A DNA stretch of 64,000 bases from GCA-002701455 sp964342575 (GTDB lineage Bacteria > Pseudomonadota > Alphaproteobacteria > Thalassobaculales > Thalassobaculaceae), in the NCBI GenBank assembly GCA_964342575.1, contig CAYFGZ010000002.1:24478-88477 (forward strand), in the 5' to 3' direction. Both the position numbers and the translations under genes were made by a program. Of this stretch, positions 34,509-44,196 are shown in pieces (the stretch's first letter is position 1; each line of letters starts with the position of its first letter). Under the pieces are notes generated by a model. The model was not told the DNA's origin. It worked only from the letters and a program-made list of their open reading frames with translations, and ran no database searches.

Positions 34509-35393
34509 GTGTCGCAAGGTAATGCGGAGTTGCACGCTTTTTTTCACGAACCTTCATCAACAGTTTCCTATATGGTGATCGATTTAAAGACAAAGGCGAC
34601 GGCAGTAATAGATCCCGCAGCAGATTTCAATATTTCAACGGGCGGCCTAGATTTTAAATTTTCACAGAATATTGAGGAGTTTATCAGGGCTAGGCAGTTG
34701 CGACTTCAATGGATTCTTGAAACTCACGTTCATGCGGACCACGTTACTGCAGCACAATACCTCAAATCGCACCTCGGTGGTTCGGTAGCCATTGGCAATC
34801 GAATAACGGAAGTACAGAAGATATTCTCGAGCATCTATAACGATGCGTCTTCGTTAAATTGTGACGGATCAGAATTCGATCGGTTACTCCTACCGAATGA
34901 GGTATTTGAGCTTGGAACCTTAAAGGTCAAGGCTATTCCAACCCCAGGGCATACCCCGGCTTGCATAAGTTATTTAATAGGCGACATGTTGTTCGTAGGA
35001 GATAGTATTTTTATGCCTGATTTCGGAACGGCCCGTTGCGACTTTCCCGGAGGGAGTGCCCCAGATCTATATAAATCTGCTCGTTGTTTGCTCGGCTTAC
35101 CCGATGAGACACGGGTATTTGTTGGCCATGACTACGGGCCAGGCGATCGACCAATAAAGTGGGAAACGACAGTTGGTGAACAAAAGAGGCTCAATATTCA
35201 TGTTAAAGATGGGATAGAAATGAAAGAATTTGTTGACATGCGGGAGGCCCGAGATTCAAAACTTTCCCTTCCCTCCATGATAATTCCATCTATCCAAATA
35301 AACATGCGAGCAGGAAATCTTCCAGAGGTGGATAGCAATGGGATTTCTTATATAAAAACACCAATTAACGAGTTCCCAGGTACGAGATCTTAG
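34509..35393 (+). CDS. Metallo-beta-lactamase-fold hydrolase, persulfide-dioxygenase-like
   Basis: A 294-residue MBL-fold protein with H-x-H-x-D-H at residues 73-78 (ETHVHADHVTAAQYL). GHTPACISY, FVGDSIFMPDFGTARCDFPGG and VFVGHDYGPGDRP follow. These match the Blh/ETHE1 group, which oxidises glutathione persulfide with one iron, although glyoxalase II relatives cannot be excluded. No rhodanese domain is attached. It starts with GTG at 34509, set by AAGGAGG just upstream. It is the last gene of the plus-strand series and convergent with the efflux pump genes. Confidence 0.85.
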   Translation: MSQGNAELHAFFHEPSSTVSYMVIDLKTKATAVIDPAADFNISTGGLDFKFSQNIEEFIRARQLRLQWILETHVHADHVTAAQYLKSHLGGSVAIGNRITEVQKIFSSIYNDASSLNCDGSEFDRLLLPNEVFELGTLKVKAIPTPGHTPACISYLIGDMLFVGDSIFMPDFGTARCDFPGGSAPDLYKSARCLLGLPDETRVFVGHDYGPGDRPIKWETTVGEQKRLNIHVKDGIEMKEFVDMREARDSKLSLPSMIIPSIQINMRAGNLPEVDSNGISYIKTPINEFPGTRS

Positions 35394-35419
35394 CCCGAGT
35401 TATAGACGCAAAAAATAGA

Positions 35420-38400
35420 TTAATTATTTAGGACTATGACTTTGCCTTTACGGTTTTCTTCTATCATTCCCATGAAAAGTGAAAGTAAGGGGGGAATGAT
35501 TATCAATGTAAGGATAGCAGATAGAGTCAATCCACCGATAACAACTGAACCTAATCCTCGATATAATTCGGCGCCTGCCCCCGGAAACACTACGAGTGGC
35601 ATCATTCCTAAGACACTTGTGAGAGTTGACATAAAAATGGGCCTTATTCTATTGCGGGTGGCTTCTAGAATGGCCTCTCCTCCAGCTAAACCGTCAATTC
35701 GTAGATGGTGCAAAGTTTGATGGACTAGCAATATGGCGTTGTTGACGACAATGCCAATCAGAATTACAAAACCCAGTAGCGTAAGCATATCCAGATTCTG
35801 ATGCTGAAATAGGCCCAATATTACCAGTCCTATAACACCCCCTGCTGCAGCTAGTGGAACAGAAAAAATTATTATAAAAGGATACAAAAAACTTTCGAAA
35901 AGCACAGCCATAACGAGATACACAATTATTAACGCCATTATTAGATCTAAAACCATTTCGTCCCAAGTTTCGGTTAAGTTGTCAGCAGTTCCGGATAATT
36001 CTAGTTTAATCCCTTTGGGGACAGATTCGGTTTTTAATTTATTTATTACATCGGTTTCTATTCGATCCATAGCTGCTTCTAGTGGCATAGTGGCGGGAGG
36101 ATTGATTTGTAATGTTATAGTCCTAAGTTGCTCCTTGTGCCTAATCTCCGACGGGCCCGTAGTTATATCGATTGAAGCAAGTGAACTCGCAGGCACAATC
36201 TCTCCTGAGGTGGTTACTACTGGTAGATCATTAATCCCTTGTGTCGATTTAATTTTGCTCTTGGGGCCTTTAAGAGTGAGGTCTATCTGTTCTCCGTCGA
36301 CGGTGATCTCGGCGACCCTCAATCCGTCGTTAAAAGCATCTAAAGTTTGGCCAAGATCCCTGGCTGATATCTTGTTATCCGCAAGAAGAATTGGATCAGG
36401 GTAGACACGAATTTCAGGGGCGCCAAGGCTCAGAGAAGGGCGTGGCCTCATTCGAGTGCCTTCGCTTCTAGGAAGCGTCTTCTGCAGTTTTTGGGCAGCT
36501 CTTTGCGCTACGTAGATAATTTCGTCAAGTTTCCCTCCGGATACATCAAGGTCGATGGAACGAGAGCCTCCAATCCCCCTGCCAAATATCGATCTTTTTC
36601 TCATAATTCCGTAGGTTTTAGGTTCCGAATAGAGCGATTGTTCTAGCACCGGTATTAATTCTTCTATCCGAGAAGGGTCAACGGCTACAGCACCTATAAT
36701 TGCGTTAGCTCTGAAAGCGGCAAAGAAAAACCTTTCAATGGTTGGAATACCCTTTTCAGTTTCTTGACGGGTGCCATCTGGATCCCAGAGTTTTTCTGTC
36801 GCTGTCTCTGATTTTGTTGCAATGGTTGTCATTGTTTTTAAATTATAGCCAGAGGGCGGCATGACGTAACCTATTATAAGATTTCTATTCCCATCTGGCA
36901 GATAGTCGAGCTTAGGGAGCAATAACTTTGCCACCAATCCAGAAATTACAATTACTAATAGCACGGTAGCAGCAGCTTTTCTTCGATCGCCGGTAATAAC
37001 TTTTGTGAAGTGCAGGGTTTTCTGAACAAAAGTGTTTGCGGCAGTATCTAAAAGAGATATACGTCGGTCATGAGTGATATTTTGCATGTCGCCAGTGAGT
37101 AACCGGCTTGATAATGCAGGGATAACGGTTATAGATACAATTAGAGAAAGCAGTACGGAAACTGAAATAGCAACGGCTATATCCCGAAATAATTGTCCTA
37201 CTTCAAGCTCCATGATTAGTATTGGGATAAATACCATTACCGTAGTTAGCGCTGATACAAGTACTGCTCCCCATACTTGATTGGCACCTTCAAATGCAGC
37301 CTTGGTAATTGGTAGACCTCGCTGTCTCAATCTAAAGATGTTTTCCAATACCACAATAGCCGCATCCACGACCATACCTATAGCAAACGCGAGACCAGCA
37401 AGAGAGATCACGTTGATTGACCTTCCGAGAGCAGCCATAGCAACAAAAGAACCAATTATTGAAACTGGTATAGCCAGCGACACCACAATCGTCGCAGCTC
37501 CACTCCTTAAGAAAATTAATAGCACAAGGGCTGCTAATGTTCCGCCTATATAAATATTTTGCTGCACCAAATTTATCGCAGAATCTATATAGGTGGTTTC
37601 ATCGTATACTTGCGTTAGGATTAACTTTTGGTTTAGCAGATAATTATCATTTATTTGATCTACTGACTTTCGAATTCCGCGCATTACTTCGATTACGTTG
37701 GCTCCAGTTTCTCTGTAAACAGGTAAAGCGATCGCGGCTTCCCCCATCATCCGGATGCGTGAAACGGGGTCTTTGTAGTCGAATATCACTTGGGCCACGT
37801 CAGCTACTTTTACACGAGTAAACCTGCCTGAAACGTTGTCAATTGTTGATTTTAGTACAACGTCTTTGACCGATTGAAGAGATTCGAAGTCGCCTTCGGT
37901 TCGCACCACGTATCGACGTTTACCTTCATCGACAGCGCCTGCTGAGATGGAAGCATTAGCGCGCCTTAACGCGTTTACTACATCTGGAATTGTCAACTTG
38001 TATCGGGCGAGGCTTTCCGGATCGGCAACAACTTGCATTTCCCGTTCGGCGCCGCCGTATACACGGACTTCTGCAATACCATTCACTCTCTCGAGGCGGT
38101 CTTTTATAAAATCTTTCGCAAAATCGAAGTAGGTATGAATTGGCACTGAGTTGTCGGATAATCGCCGCAATATCAACCAAGCTATGGCGTTATCCTCAGA
38201 TCCGGCCGTGTTTAGGGTTGGCTGATCGGCCTCTGTTGGATAATTGCCGACACGATCCAGCCTGTTAGATACTAAAAGTACCGCCTTGGTCATATCTTGG
38301 CCAACCGAAAACTCAAGTGTAACTCTTGCTCGTCCAGTTTCTGAGCGGCTAATGATGGATTCTAATCCTTCTACCCCTTTTAGTTCCTTCTCCTGTCGAT

Positions 38401-38596
38401 TAACGATCTCCCGCTCAACTTCCGCCGGGGCTGCCCCTGGCCATTGGGTTGTTATTGTTATCACAGGTCGATTGACGTCAGGAGTTAATTGAATTGGAAT
38501 AGTCTGCAGGGCAACTGCGCCAAACATAATAATCATTAGGACGGCGGCAATAACCGCTATCGGTCGCTGAATAGAAGTAGATATTAAGCGGTCCAT
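35420..38596 (-). CDS. RND efflux permease, HAE1/AcrB family
   Basis: The inner-membrane pump subunit of a tripartite exporter, using proton influx. The 1058 residues include an N-terminal helix (RPIAVIAAVLMIIMF), a large periplasmic porter domain, and twelve helices. In the helix-4 motif FAIGMVVDAAIVVLEN the first acid is Asp411, but the second of the AcrB Asp407-Asp408 pair is Ala412. The matching helix of the second half is VNNAILLVHQTL. The adaptor gene lies directly upstream with an 8-base gap. An outer-membrane channel gene is not in this window. Substrates may be drugs, bile-like detergents or metabolites. Confidence 0.93.
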   Translation of the reverse strand: MDRLISTSIQRPIAVIAAVLMIIMFGAVALQTIPIQLTPDVNRPVITITTQWPGAAPAEVEREIVNRQEKELKGVEGLESIISRSETGRARVTLEFSVGQDMTKAVLLVSNRLDRVGNYPTEADQPTLNTAGSEDNAIAWLILRRLSDNSVPIHTYFDFAKDFIKDRLERVNGIAEVRVYGGAEREMQVVADPESLARYKLTIPDVVNALRRANASISAGAVDEGKRRYVVRTEGDFESLQSVKDVVLKSTIDNVSGRFTRVKVADVAQVIFDYKDPVSRIRMMGEAAIALPVYRETGANVIEVMRGIRKSVDQINDNYLLNQKLILTQVYDETTYIDSAINLVQQNIYIGGTLAALVLLIFLRSGAATIVVSLAIPVSIIGSFVAMAALGRSINVISLAGLAFAIGMVVDAAIVVLENIFRLRQRGLPITKAAFEGANQVWGAVLVSALTTVMVFIPILIMELEVGQLFRDIAVAISVSVLLSLIVSITVIPALSSRLLTGDMQNITHDRRISLLDTAANTFVQKTLHFTKVITGDRRKAAATVLLVIVISGLVAKLLLPKLDYLPDGNRNLIIGYVMPPSGYNLKTMTTIATKSETATEKLWDPDGTRQETEKGIPTIERFFFAAFRANAIIGAVAVDPSRIEELIPVLEQSLYSEPKTYGIMRKRSIFGRGIGGSRSIDLDVSGGKLDEIIYVAQRAAQKLQKTLPRSEGTRMRPRPSLSLGAPEIRVYPDPILLADNKISARDLGQTLDAFNDGLRVAEITVDGEQIDLTLKGPKSKIKSTQGINDLPVVTTSGEIVPASSLASIDITTGPSEIRHKEQLRTITLQINPPATMPLEAAMDRIETDVINKLKTESVPKGIKLELSGTADNLTETWDEMVLDLIMALIIVYLVMAVLFESFLYPFIIIFSVPLAAAGGVIGLVILGLFQHQNLDMLTLLGFVILIGIVVNNAILLVHQTLHHLRIDGLAGGEAILEATRNRIRPIFMSTLTSVLGMMPLVVFPGAGAELYRGLGSVVIGGLTLSAILTLIIIPPLLSLFMGMIEENRKGKVIVLNN

Positions 38597-38604
38597 GATT
38601 TCCC

Positions 38605-39723
38605 TTAACTTACCGGTTCGACGGTTTCGCCGGGTCGCAGTCTTTCATTACCTCTAATAACAACTACATCACCCGGCCTTAGCCCTTTTAGTACTTCAAA
38701 TCTTTCTCCGATGGACCGTCCAATTTTTACCGTTCTAATATTTGCTTTTCCTGCCTCTACTACATATACGAGTTTTTGGCCTTTCTTAACCAGGATTGCA
38801 TCTTTATGGACAGTTACAACGCCAGTTGGTTTGCTAATAGGAATTTTTAAGATCACAGACTGATTCCCTGCCAGTCTTCCACGCGGCGTTGTTTGATCAA
38901 GGGTAAACCGCACAGCGAGTGTTCGGGTCTGCATATTTTCGTGTGGTATTATTACACGCACTTTAGCGCCAAATTTTGTCCCATTCTGCAGCTTAGCTTC
39001 CACTTTTATGTTTGGAATAAGTTCCATTGCTCGGATCGTTGGAACATCTGCCTCTATCTCCAGATTGAGATCATTCAAAATGGTAACTATGGGATCACCG
39101 ATCCTTGCATAGTTACCAGCAACTTTATGCTTAGCAATGATAACCCCTGAATAGGGAGCTTTAATCTGAGAATCTGCCAGAGATATGCGACTAGTCCCTA
39201 AATTGGATTGTGCTCGTAATACCTCAGCTTTTGCTTCTTCAACTGAGGCTCGCGCTATTTCTATATCTCGTTGGCTATCCTCTTCGCGATCTAGTCGAAA
39301 AGCATTTGACCCACGGAGCGCTTCAACCCTTTTCCCAACCTGATGTTTCTTCAGCAAATTTGCAGTTTGACGTTGTAGTATTGCTTTTGCACGTCGCAGT
39401 TCTGCAATTCTCAGTTCCACCCGATTATTAAGTTGGTCAGACGACATTCTAGCCAAAGTATCACCCTTTTTTACGCGGTCGCCAACTTGAACCATCATTA
39501 AACTGATGCGTTCCGCTATTCTTGAAGAAACCACCCCTGATTCAGTTGCTACAAACCGTCCGAGAACTGGCATGGTCTGCGCTAGAGGCTCCGATATAAC
39601 TGGATCTATAAAGACAGGATTTGATTTAACTTCCGCCTTTACAAGGGATGACAGACCTAGAGCTAAGCACCCACAGATTGAGATGCAAAAAACAGTGTAA
39701 CTAAGTTCAATTAGCCTATACAT
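38605..39723 (-). CDS. RND efflux periplasmic adaptor (membrane fusion protein)
   Basis: Links the RND pump to an outer-membrane channel. The 372 residues have an N-terminal signal or membrane segment (about 8-28). A lipoyl-like half follows (VATESGVVSSRIAERISLMMVQVGDRVKKGDTLARM), given in parts. Then comes a coiled-coil hairpin rich in E, R and Q (about 95-165). The other lipoyl half (IKAPYSGVIIAKHKVAGNYA), a beta barrel and the end domain (VYVVEAGKANIRTVKIGRSIG, then LKGLRPGDVVVIRG) complete it. Order and spacing with the RND gene show one operon. GGAAGAACCTT precedes the ATG. Confidence 0.92.
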   Translation of the reverse strand: MYRLIELSYTVFCISICGCLALGLSSLVKAEVKSNPVFIDPVISEPLAQTMPVLGRFVATESGVVSSRIAERISLMMVQVGDRVKKGDTLARMSSDQLNNRVELRIAELRRAKAILQRQTANLLKKHQVGKRVEALRGSNAFRLDREEDSQRDIEIARASVEEAKAEVLRAQSNLGTSRISLADSQIKAPYSGVIIAKHKVAGNYARIGDPIVTILNDLNLEIEADVPTIRAMELIPNIKVEAKLQNGTKFGAKVRVIIPHENMQTRTLAVRFTLDQTTPRGRLAGNQSVILKIPISKPTGVVTVHKDAILVKKGQKLVYVVEAGKANIRTVKIGRSIGERFEVLKGLRPGDVVVIRGNERLRPGETVEPVS

Positions 39724-40035
39724 AAGGTTCTTCCATGTTGCATTTTAAAACCCAGTAAAAATAACATCTTTTCAATAAAAGTTATCCGATTACGTTATGG
39801 ATAGGAAGGTTATAAAGCATTTAGTGGATGGTTATTGGCAAGTTCTATTTCAGAGGATAAATTGTGAAGAAAAATATTTGATCTATATATTGTTACCTAG
39901 AATAGTGGTTTTCTATCTCGAATAGGAGCTGCTATTACTGGATTGTTTGTCAACATCTTTGTAACTCGCTCAAATCTTCTTGAGGCGATAATAATTGCTG
40001 AGCTAATAATAGAAAAAAGTTGTGGGAGTTTGCTG
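39724..40035. other. 312-base intergenic region between divergent genes
   Basis: It holds the upstream regions of the RND adaptor gene (minus) and the HDAC-like gene (plus). It is AT-rich. An in-frame extension of the HDAC-like frame into it (from 39943) lacks family sequence and is not used. I see no strong inverted repeat, RNA gene or clear promoter pair. Confidence 0.6.
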
Positions 40036-40962
40036 ATGACAATATTTTACAGCCACGCGGCTTGTTTAGATCACGATATGGGTGATGGGCATCCTGAGAG
40101 CCCAGCCCGCCTTGCAGCCTTGCAATCAGCATTTGAAGCGGCCGAATTTAATAAGTTAGAACGGCGTGAACCCCCAGAAGCCACGCTTGAGCAGCTCGAA
40201 TTGATGCATCCAAGCGATTATGTTGAAAATATTCTGGCCTCTGTTCCGATATCAGGCATAACGCAGATAGATGCTGATACACGGCTTTGTCCAGGTTCAG
40301 GGGAAGCTGTTCTTAGAGCCGCAGGAGCAGCTTGTGCTGCAGTAGATGCAGTAGCGTATGGGGAAACAAAGAATGCATTTTGCTCAGTAAGGCCTCCGGG
40401 GCACCATGCAGAAAAAAGAACGGCCATGGGGTTTTGCTTCTTTAATAATGTAGCAATAGCCGCAGGCCATGCCCGAGCCAAACATGGAATTGAGAGGATA
40501 GGGGTTATAGATTTTGATGTGCATCACGGGAACGGAACGCAACAAATGTTTTGGTCTGAGGGAAATTTCTTTTTTGCTTCTACTCATCAAATGCCCCTAT
40601 ATCCTGGAACAGGAGCAAAAGATGAACGAGGTGAATTTGATAATATTCTGAATGTACCTCTGGAAAGTGGCGCTGGTAGTGATCAATTTAGAACGGCAAT
40701 GACCGAAATCGTTTTACCGGGAATTTGTACCTTTAGGCCCGAGCTGCTTCTAATTTCTGCTGGTTTCGACGCGCACGAGAGGGACCCGTTAGCGGGCCTC
40801 AATTTGCTGGAAGAAGACTACTCTTGGGTGACACAAGAATTAATGTCTGTTGCGGAACAACTCACTGGGGGTCGCATAGTTTCTATGTTAGAGGGTGGCT
40901 ACGACCTAACAGCATTAGTTTCTTCTGCCTCGGCCCACGTACGCGAGCTTATGAAGGCGTAA
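40036..40962 (+). CDS. Histone deacetylase-family (acetylpolyamine amidohydrolase-like) protein
   Basis: A zinc deacylase of the class II HDAC/acetylpolyamine amidohydrolase superfamily, 308 residues. The catalytic elements are His123-His124 (RPPGHHAEK), Asp161 and His163 (IDFDVHHGNGTQ) and the later LLISAGFDAHERDPLAGL Asp. GHPESPARL at 18-26 is the family opener. I start at 40036 because GGGAG lies 7 bases upstream and the family pattern begins here. Bacterial members remove acetyl groups from polyamines or other small amines. The gene heads the xseB-ispA-dxs-tlyA series, an order also common elsewhere in alphaproteobacteria, which does not by itself reveal its substrate. Confidence 0.9.
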   Translation: MTIFYSHAACLDHDMGDGHPESPARLAALQSAFEAAEFNKLERREPPEATLEQLELMHPSDYVENILASVPISGITQIDADTRLCPGSGEAVLRAAGAACAAVDAVAYGETKNAFCSVRPPGHHAEKRTAMGFCFFNNVAIAAGHARAKHGIERIGVIDFDVHHGNGTQQMFWSEGNFFFASTHQMPLYPGTGAKDERGEFDNILNVPLESGAGSDQFRTAMTEIVLPGICTFRPELLLISAGFDAHERDPLAGLNLLEEDYSWVTQELMSVAEQLTGGRIVSMLEGGYDLTALVSSASAHVRELMKA

Positions 40963-41037
40963 GATAGTTTGCCTGCATTAGCCTTGTCTCTAGTTTAGAG
41001 GCATCTTAGAGTGTTGATATTTGCAAGGAGAAAAGTA

Positions 41038-41283
41038 TTGAACGAGAAAAAAACCCCCATAGAGAAACTTAGTTTTGAAGAGTCTCTCCAGGAGTTGGAG
41101 AGTATTGTTGATCGACTGGAGAGTGGACAGGGGTCTCTAGATGATGCGATAGCGGCATACGAGCGTGGTTCAATGTTGAAAAAACATTGTCAGAGAAAAC
41201 TGGATGAAGCTCGTATGAAGGTCGAAAAAATACGCCTGCCAGAGGATGATAATCCAGCTGAAGTGGAGCCATTTGACGAATAA
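41038..41283 (+). CDS. xseB: Exodeoxyribonuclease VII small subunit
   Basis: Small regulatory subunit that, with XseA, degrades single-stranded DNA. The 81-residue helical protein carries the family signature FEESLQELESIVDRLESGQGSLDDAIAAYERG, split here as FEESLQELE and LDDAIAAYERG. It starts with TTG at 41038, chosen because AAGGAG lies 7 bases upstream; a GTG at 41011 has no such site. The xseA gene is not in this window. Confidence 0.93.
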   Translation: MNEKKTPIEKLSFEESLQELESIVDRLESGQGSLDDAIAAYERGSMLKKHCQRKLDEARMKVEKIRLPEDDNPAEVEPFDE

Positions 41284-41311
41284 AAGTTTTTGTTGGTTGG
41301 GAAATAGCTTT

Positions 41312-42196
41312 ATGGAATTGACCGAGGCGCTAATGAAATGCGCTGGGAAAATAGAAACCACTATGAATACCATACTGCCTAAAGCAACGGGTATGGAGGG
41401 TTCTTTGCTGGAAGCGATGAGGTATAGTTGCCTAGGCGGTGGTAAGAGGTTACGACCTTTTATGGTAGAGCAATCATCTCGGTTGTTTGGGATAGAAGGA
41501 GATACCGTAAATAGAATAGGAGCAGCTGTGGAATTTTTGCACTGTTATTCGCTGATTCACGATGATTTACCCGCTATGGATGATAGTGATTTGAGGCGGG
41601 GAAAAGAGAGCTGTCACAAGAAATTTAACGAGGAAACAGCTATTTTAGCGGGTGATGCGCTACTAACTCTTGCCTTTGAAACTTTAGCCGATAAAAAGAC
41701 CCATTCAGCTGACGAGGTACGATGTAATTTAGTCTATGAATTAGCGCGAGCCGCTGGCGCTCAAGGGATGGTTGCAGGTCAAATGATGGATCTTGTTGCC
41801 GAAGGAACGGACCTTCATACAGAGCAAATAACGAGGTTAGAACGTTTAAAGACAGGAAAAATTTTTTCGTTCTGTATGTTGGCTGGGGGCATTGTCGGCC
41901 GCGCTCAACAACAAGAATTGACAGCGCTGAGAGAATATGCGGATGGTTTTGGAATCGCTTTTCAAATAATTGATGATTTATTGGACGTTGAAGCGAATTC
42001 AAGAAACACCGGAAAACCGGCAGGACAGGACGCTATAGCCAAGAAAGCTACCTTTGTATCAATATTAGGGGTTGAAGAAGCACGCAATAAAGCTGTATTG
42101 CTCATTGACCGATCTATTGCTGCTTTAGAGGCATGGGGTGGAGAAGCAGATCATTTGAGAGCACTAGGGCGCTATATTTTAAAGAGACCAGGGTAA
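41312..42196 (+). CDS. ispA: Polyprenyl synthetase, geranyl/farnesyl diphosphate synthase
   Basis: Joins isopentenyl diphosphate to allylic diphosphates for ubiquinone and undecaprenyl carrier synthesis. The product is 294 residues. The first aspartate-rich motif is HDDLPAMDDSD and the second is IDDLLDVE. GGGKRLRPF and LKTGKIF are also typical. The start is ATG 41312; the in-frame extension upstream to 41246 lies in the xseB coding region and lacks family sequence. No strong ribosome site is seen, so coupling to xseB (28-base gap) is possible. It forms an isoprenoid block with the following dxs. Confidence 0.93.
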   Translation: MELTEALMKCAGKIETTMNTILPKATGMEGSLLEAMRYSCLGGGKRLRPFMVEQSSRLFGIEGDTVNRIGAAVEFLHCYSLIHDDLPAMDDSDLRRGKESCHKKFNEETAILAGDALLTLAFETLADKKTHSADEVRCNLVYELARAAGAQGMVAGQMMDLVAEGTDLHTEQITRLERLKTGKIFSFCMLAGGIVGRAQQQELTALREYADGFGIAFQIIDDLLDVEANSRNTGKPAGQDAIAKKATFVSILGVEEARNKAVLLIDRSIAALEAWGGEADHLRALGRYILKRPG

Positions 42197-42211
42197 CCAA
42201 AAGGGGGGTTA

Positions 42212-44131
42212 ATGACAACAAAATGGACACCTACGCTAGACCGTATTGTAACTCCTAAGGATCTTAGGGAGTTGCAGGCAGCAGAGCTCGAAAAAGTAGC
42301 AGATGAGTTGAGGCAGGAAGTAATCAATGCAGTTTCCGTTACTGGGGGGCATTTGGGTGCAGGGCTAGGGGTTGTCGAGCTAACAGTTGCGCTGCATTAT
42401 ATATATAATACCCCAGAGGATCGCCTGATTTGGGATGTGGGGCATCAAGCCTACCCACATAAAGTACTAACTGGTCGACGCGACAAAATCAGGACACTGC
42501 GACAAGCAGGCGGCCTATCGGGTTTTACTAAAAGATCAGAAAGCAATTACGATCCGTTTGGTGCTGCCCACAGTTCAACGTCGATATCTGCGGGACTTGG
42601 GATGGCTATCGCTAGGGATTTGATGGAAAAAGATAATCATGTGGTTGCCGTAATCGGCGACGGGGCTATGAGTGCCGGCATGGCATATGAAGCTATGAAT
42701 AACGCCGGCGCGAGTAACTCCAGGCTGCTTGTTATACTTAATGATAACGATATGTCTATAGCTCCCGCTGTGGGCGCCATGAGCGCCTATTTATCAAGGT
42801 TAATCAGTTCTCGGCCCTATAGAAGTTTAAGAGAACTAGCTAAGCAGATAGCCTCGCACCTTCCAAAAAAAGTAGAACGAACAGCAAAACGGGCTGAAGA
42901 ATACGCGAGGGGTTTAGTAACTGGTGGAACCCTATTTGAAGAGCTAGGCTTCTACTATGTAGGCCCCGTAGATGGCCACAATCTAGACCATCTATTGCCA
43001 GTATTGGAGAATATTAGAAACGCGCGCCAGGATAAGCCGGTCCTATTGCACGTTGTTACGGAAAAAGGAAGGGGGCATCCGTTTGATAAGAATTCGCCGG
43101 AAAAATATCATGCGGTTCAAAAATTTGATGTTGTAACTGGCGCTCAAGCAAAAACAAAAGTCAACGCACCCACCTTTACTGATGTTTATTCAAAGTCCTT
43201 AATTCTGGAAGCAGAAAATGATGAGAGAATAGTCGCCGTAACTGCGGCTATGCCATCTGGAACAGGAATAAGCAAATTCTCAGAGCGTTTCCCCGAGAGA
43301 AGTTTTGATGTTGGAATAGCGGAGCAGCATGCTGTAACGTTTGCCGCTGGAATGGCAACTGAAGGTTTAAAGCCTTTCGTCACCATTTATTCTACTTTTC
43401 TGCAGCGCGCGTATGATCAAGTAGTTCACGATGTTGCAATTCAGGGTTTGCCTGTCCGGTTCGCCATTGATAGAGCGGGCTTAGTTGGCGCGGACGGTGC
43501 AACCCATGCAGGCTCATTCGATCTTGCCTATCTTTGTTGTCTGCCAGGATTTATTGTAATGGCTGCCGCTGATGAAGCTGAACTTATGCATATGGTCGCT
43601 ACAGCTGCCAAAATTGATAACACACCATCCGCGATTAGGTACCCAAGAGGTGAGGGCGTCGGGATTGAACTTCCTTCCTCTGGAGTGCCACTGGAGATTG
43701 GTAAGGGGAGAGTAGTTCGAGAGGGTGCGGTTGTTGCTATTTTATCCCTGGGGGCGAGACTTTCGGATAGTCTACTGGCAGCCGATGATTTGGCAGCTCG
43801 AGGCCTTAGTGTTACGGTTGCAGATGCGCGTTTTGCCAAACCATTAGACACTGATTTGTTGATGCAATTAGCCAATAATCATCAAGTTTTGTTAGTGATT
43901 GAGGATGGTGCAGTTGGTGGATTTTCCAGTTGGGTTATCGACTACCTTTCTCGGGGTGGTTTTTTGGATAATGGCTTGAAGGTTAGACCAATGACTCTGC
44001 CGGATAAATTCATTGAGCATGCCGCGCCCGCAGAACAGTATAGGGAAGCTGAATTGGATGCCCAAAGCATTGTGAAAGTGGTATTGTCGGCTCTTGGGAG
44101 GACGGAACTAAATAAACCGGTGCGGGCGTAG
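42212..44131 (+). CDS. dxs: 1-deoxy-D-xylulose-5-phosphate synthase
   Basis: First step of the MEP isoprenoid pathway: pyruvate plus glyceraldehyde 3-phosphate, with thiamine diphosphate. The 639 residues include GGHLGAGLGVVELTVALHY, WDVGHQAYPHKVLTGR, the GDGAMSAGMAYEAMNNAG cofactor motif, ending with NDNDMSIA, the transketolase central region with VGIAEQHAVTFAAG, and DRAGLVGADGATHAG. GGGGGG just upstream of the ATG is a strong ribosome site. Length is normal. It follows ispA by 15 bases. Confidence 0.97.
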   Translation: MTTKWTPTLDRIVTPKDLRELQAAELEKVADELRQEVINAVSVTGGHLGAGLGVVELTVALHYIYNTPEDRLIWDVGHQAYPHKVLTGRRDKIRTLRQAGGLSGFTKRSESNYDPFGAAHSSTSISAGLGMAIARDLMEKDNHVVAVIGDGAMSAGMAYEAMNNAGASNSRLLVILNDNDMSIAPAVGAMSAYLSRLISSRPYRSLRELAKQIASHLPKKVERTAKRAEEYARGLVTGGTLFEELGFYYVGPVDGHNLDHLLPVLENIRNARQDKPVLLHVVTEKGRGHPFDKNSPEKYHAVQKFDVVTGAQAKTKVNAPTFTDVYSKSLILEAENDERIVAVTAAMPSGTGISKFSERFPERSFDVGIAEQHAVTFAAGMATEGLKPFVTIYSTFLQRAYDQVVHDVAIQGLPVRFAIDRAGLVGADGATHAGSFDLAYLCCLPGFIVMAAADEAELMHMVATAAKIDNTPSAIRYPRGEGVGIELPSSGVPLEIGKGRVVREGAVVAILSLGARLSDSLLAADDLAARGLSVTVADARFAKPLDTDLLMQLANNHQVLLVIEDGAVGGFSSWVIDYLSRGGFLDNGLKVRPMTLPDKFIEHAAPAEQYREAELDAQSIVKVVLSALGRTELNKPVRA

Positions 44132-44196
44132 TATGAGAATGTTTTTTAAAATCTCCACTGCACCACTGATCATTTAACGTCTTTCCAATAAGTTCA

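Noticed and set aside
39943..40035. N-terminal extension of the HDAC-like protein
   Set aside because: The extra residues are not family-like, and GGGAG seven bases before ATG 40036 marks the real start.
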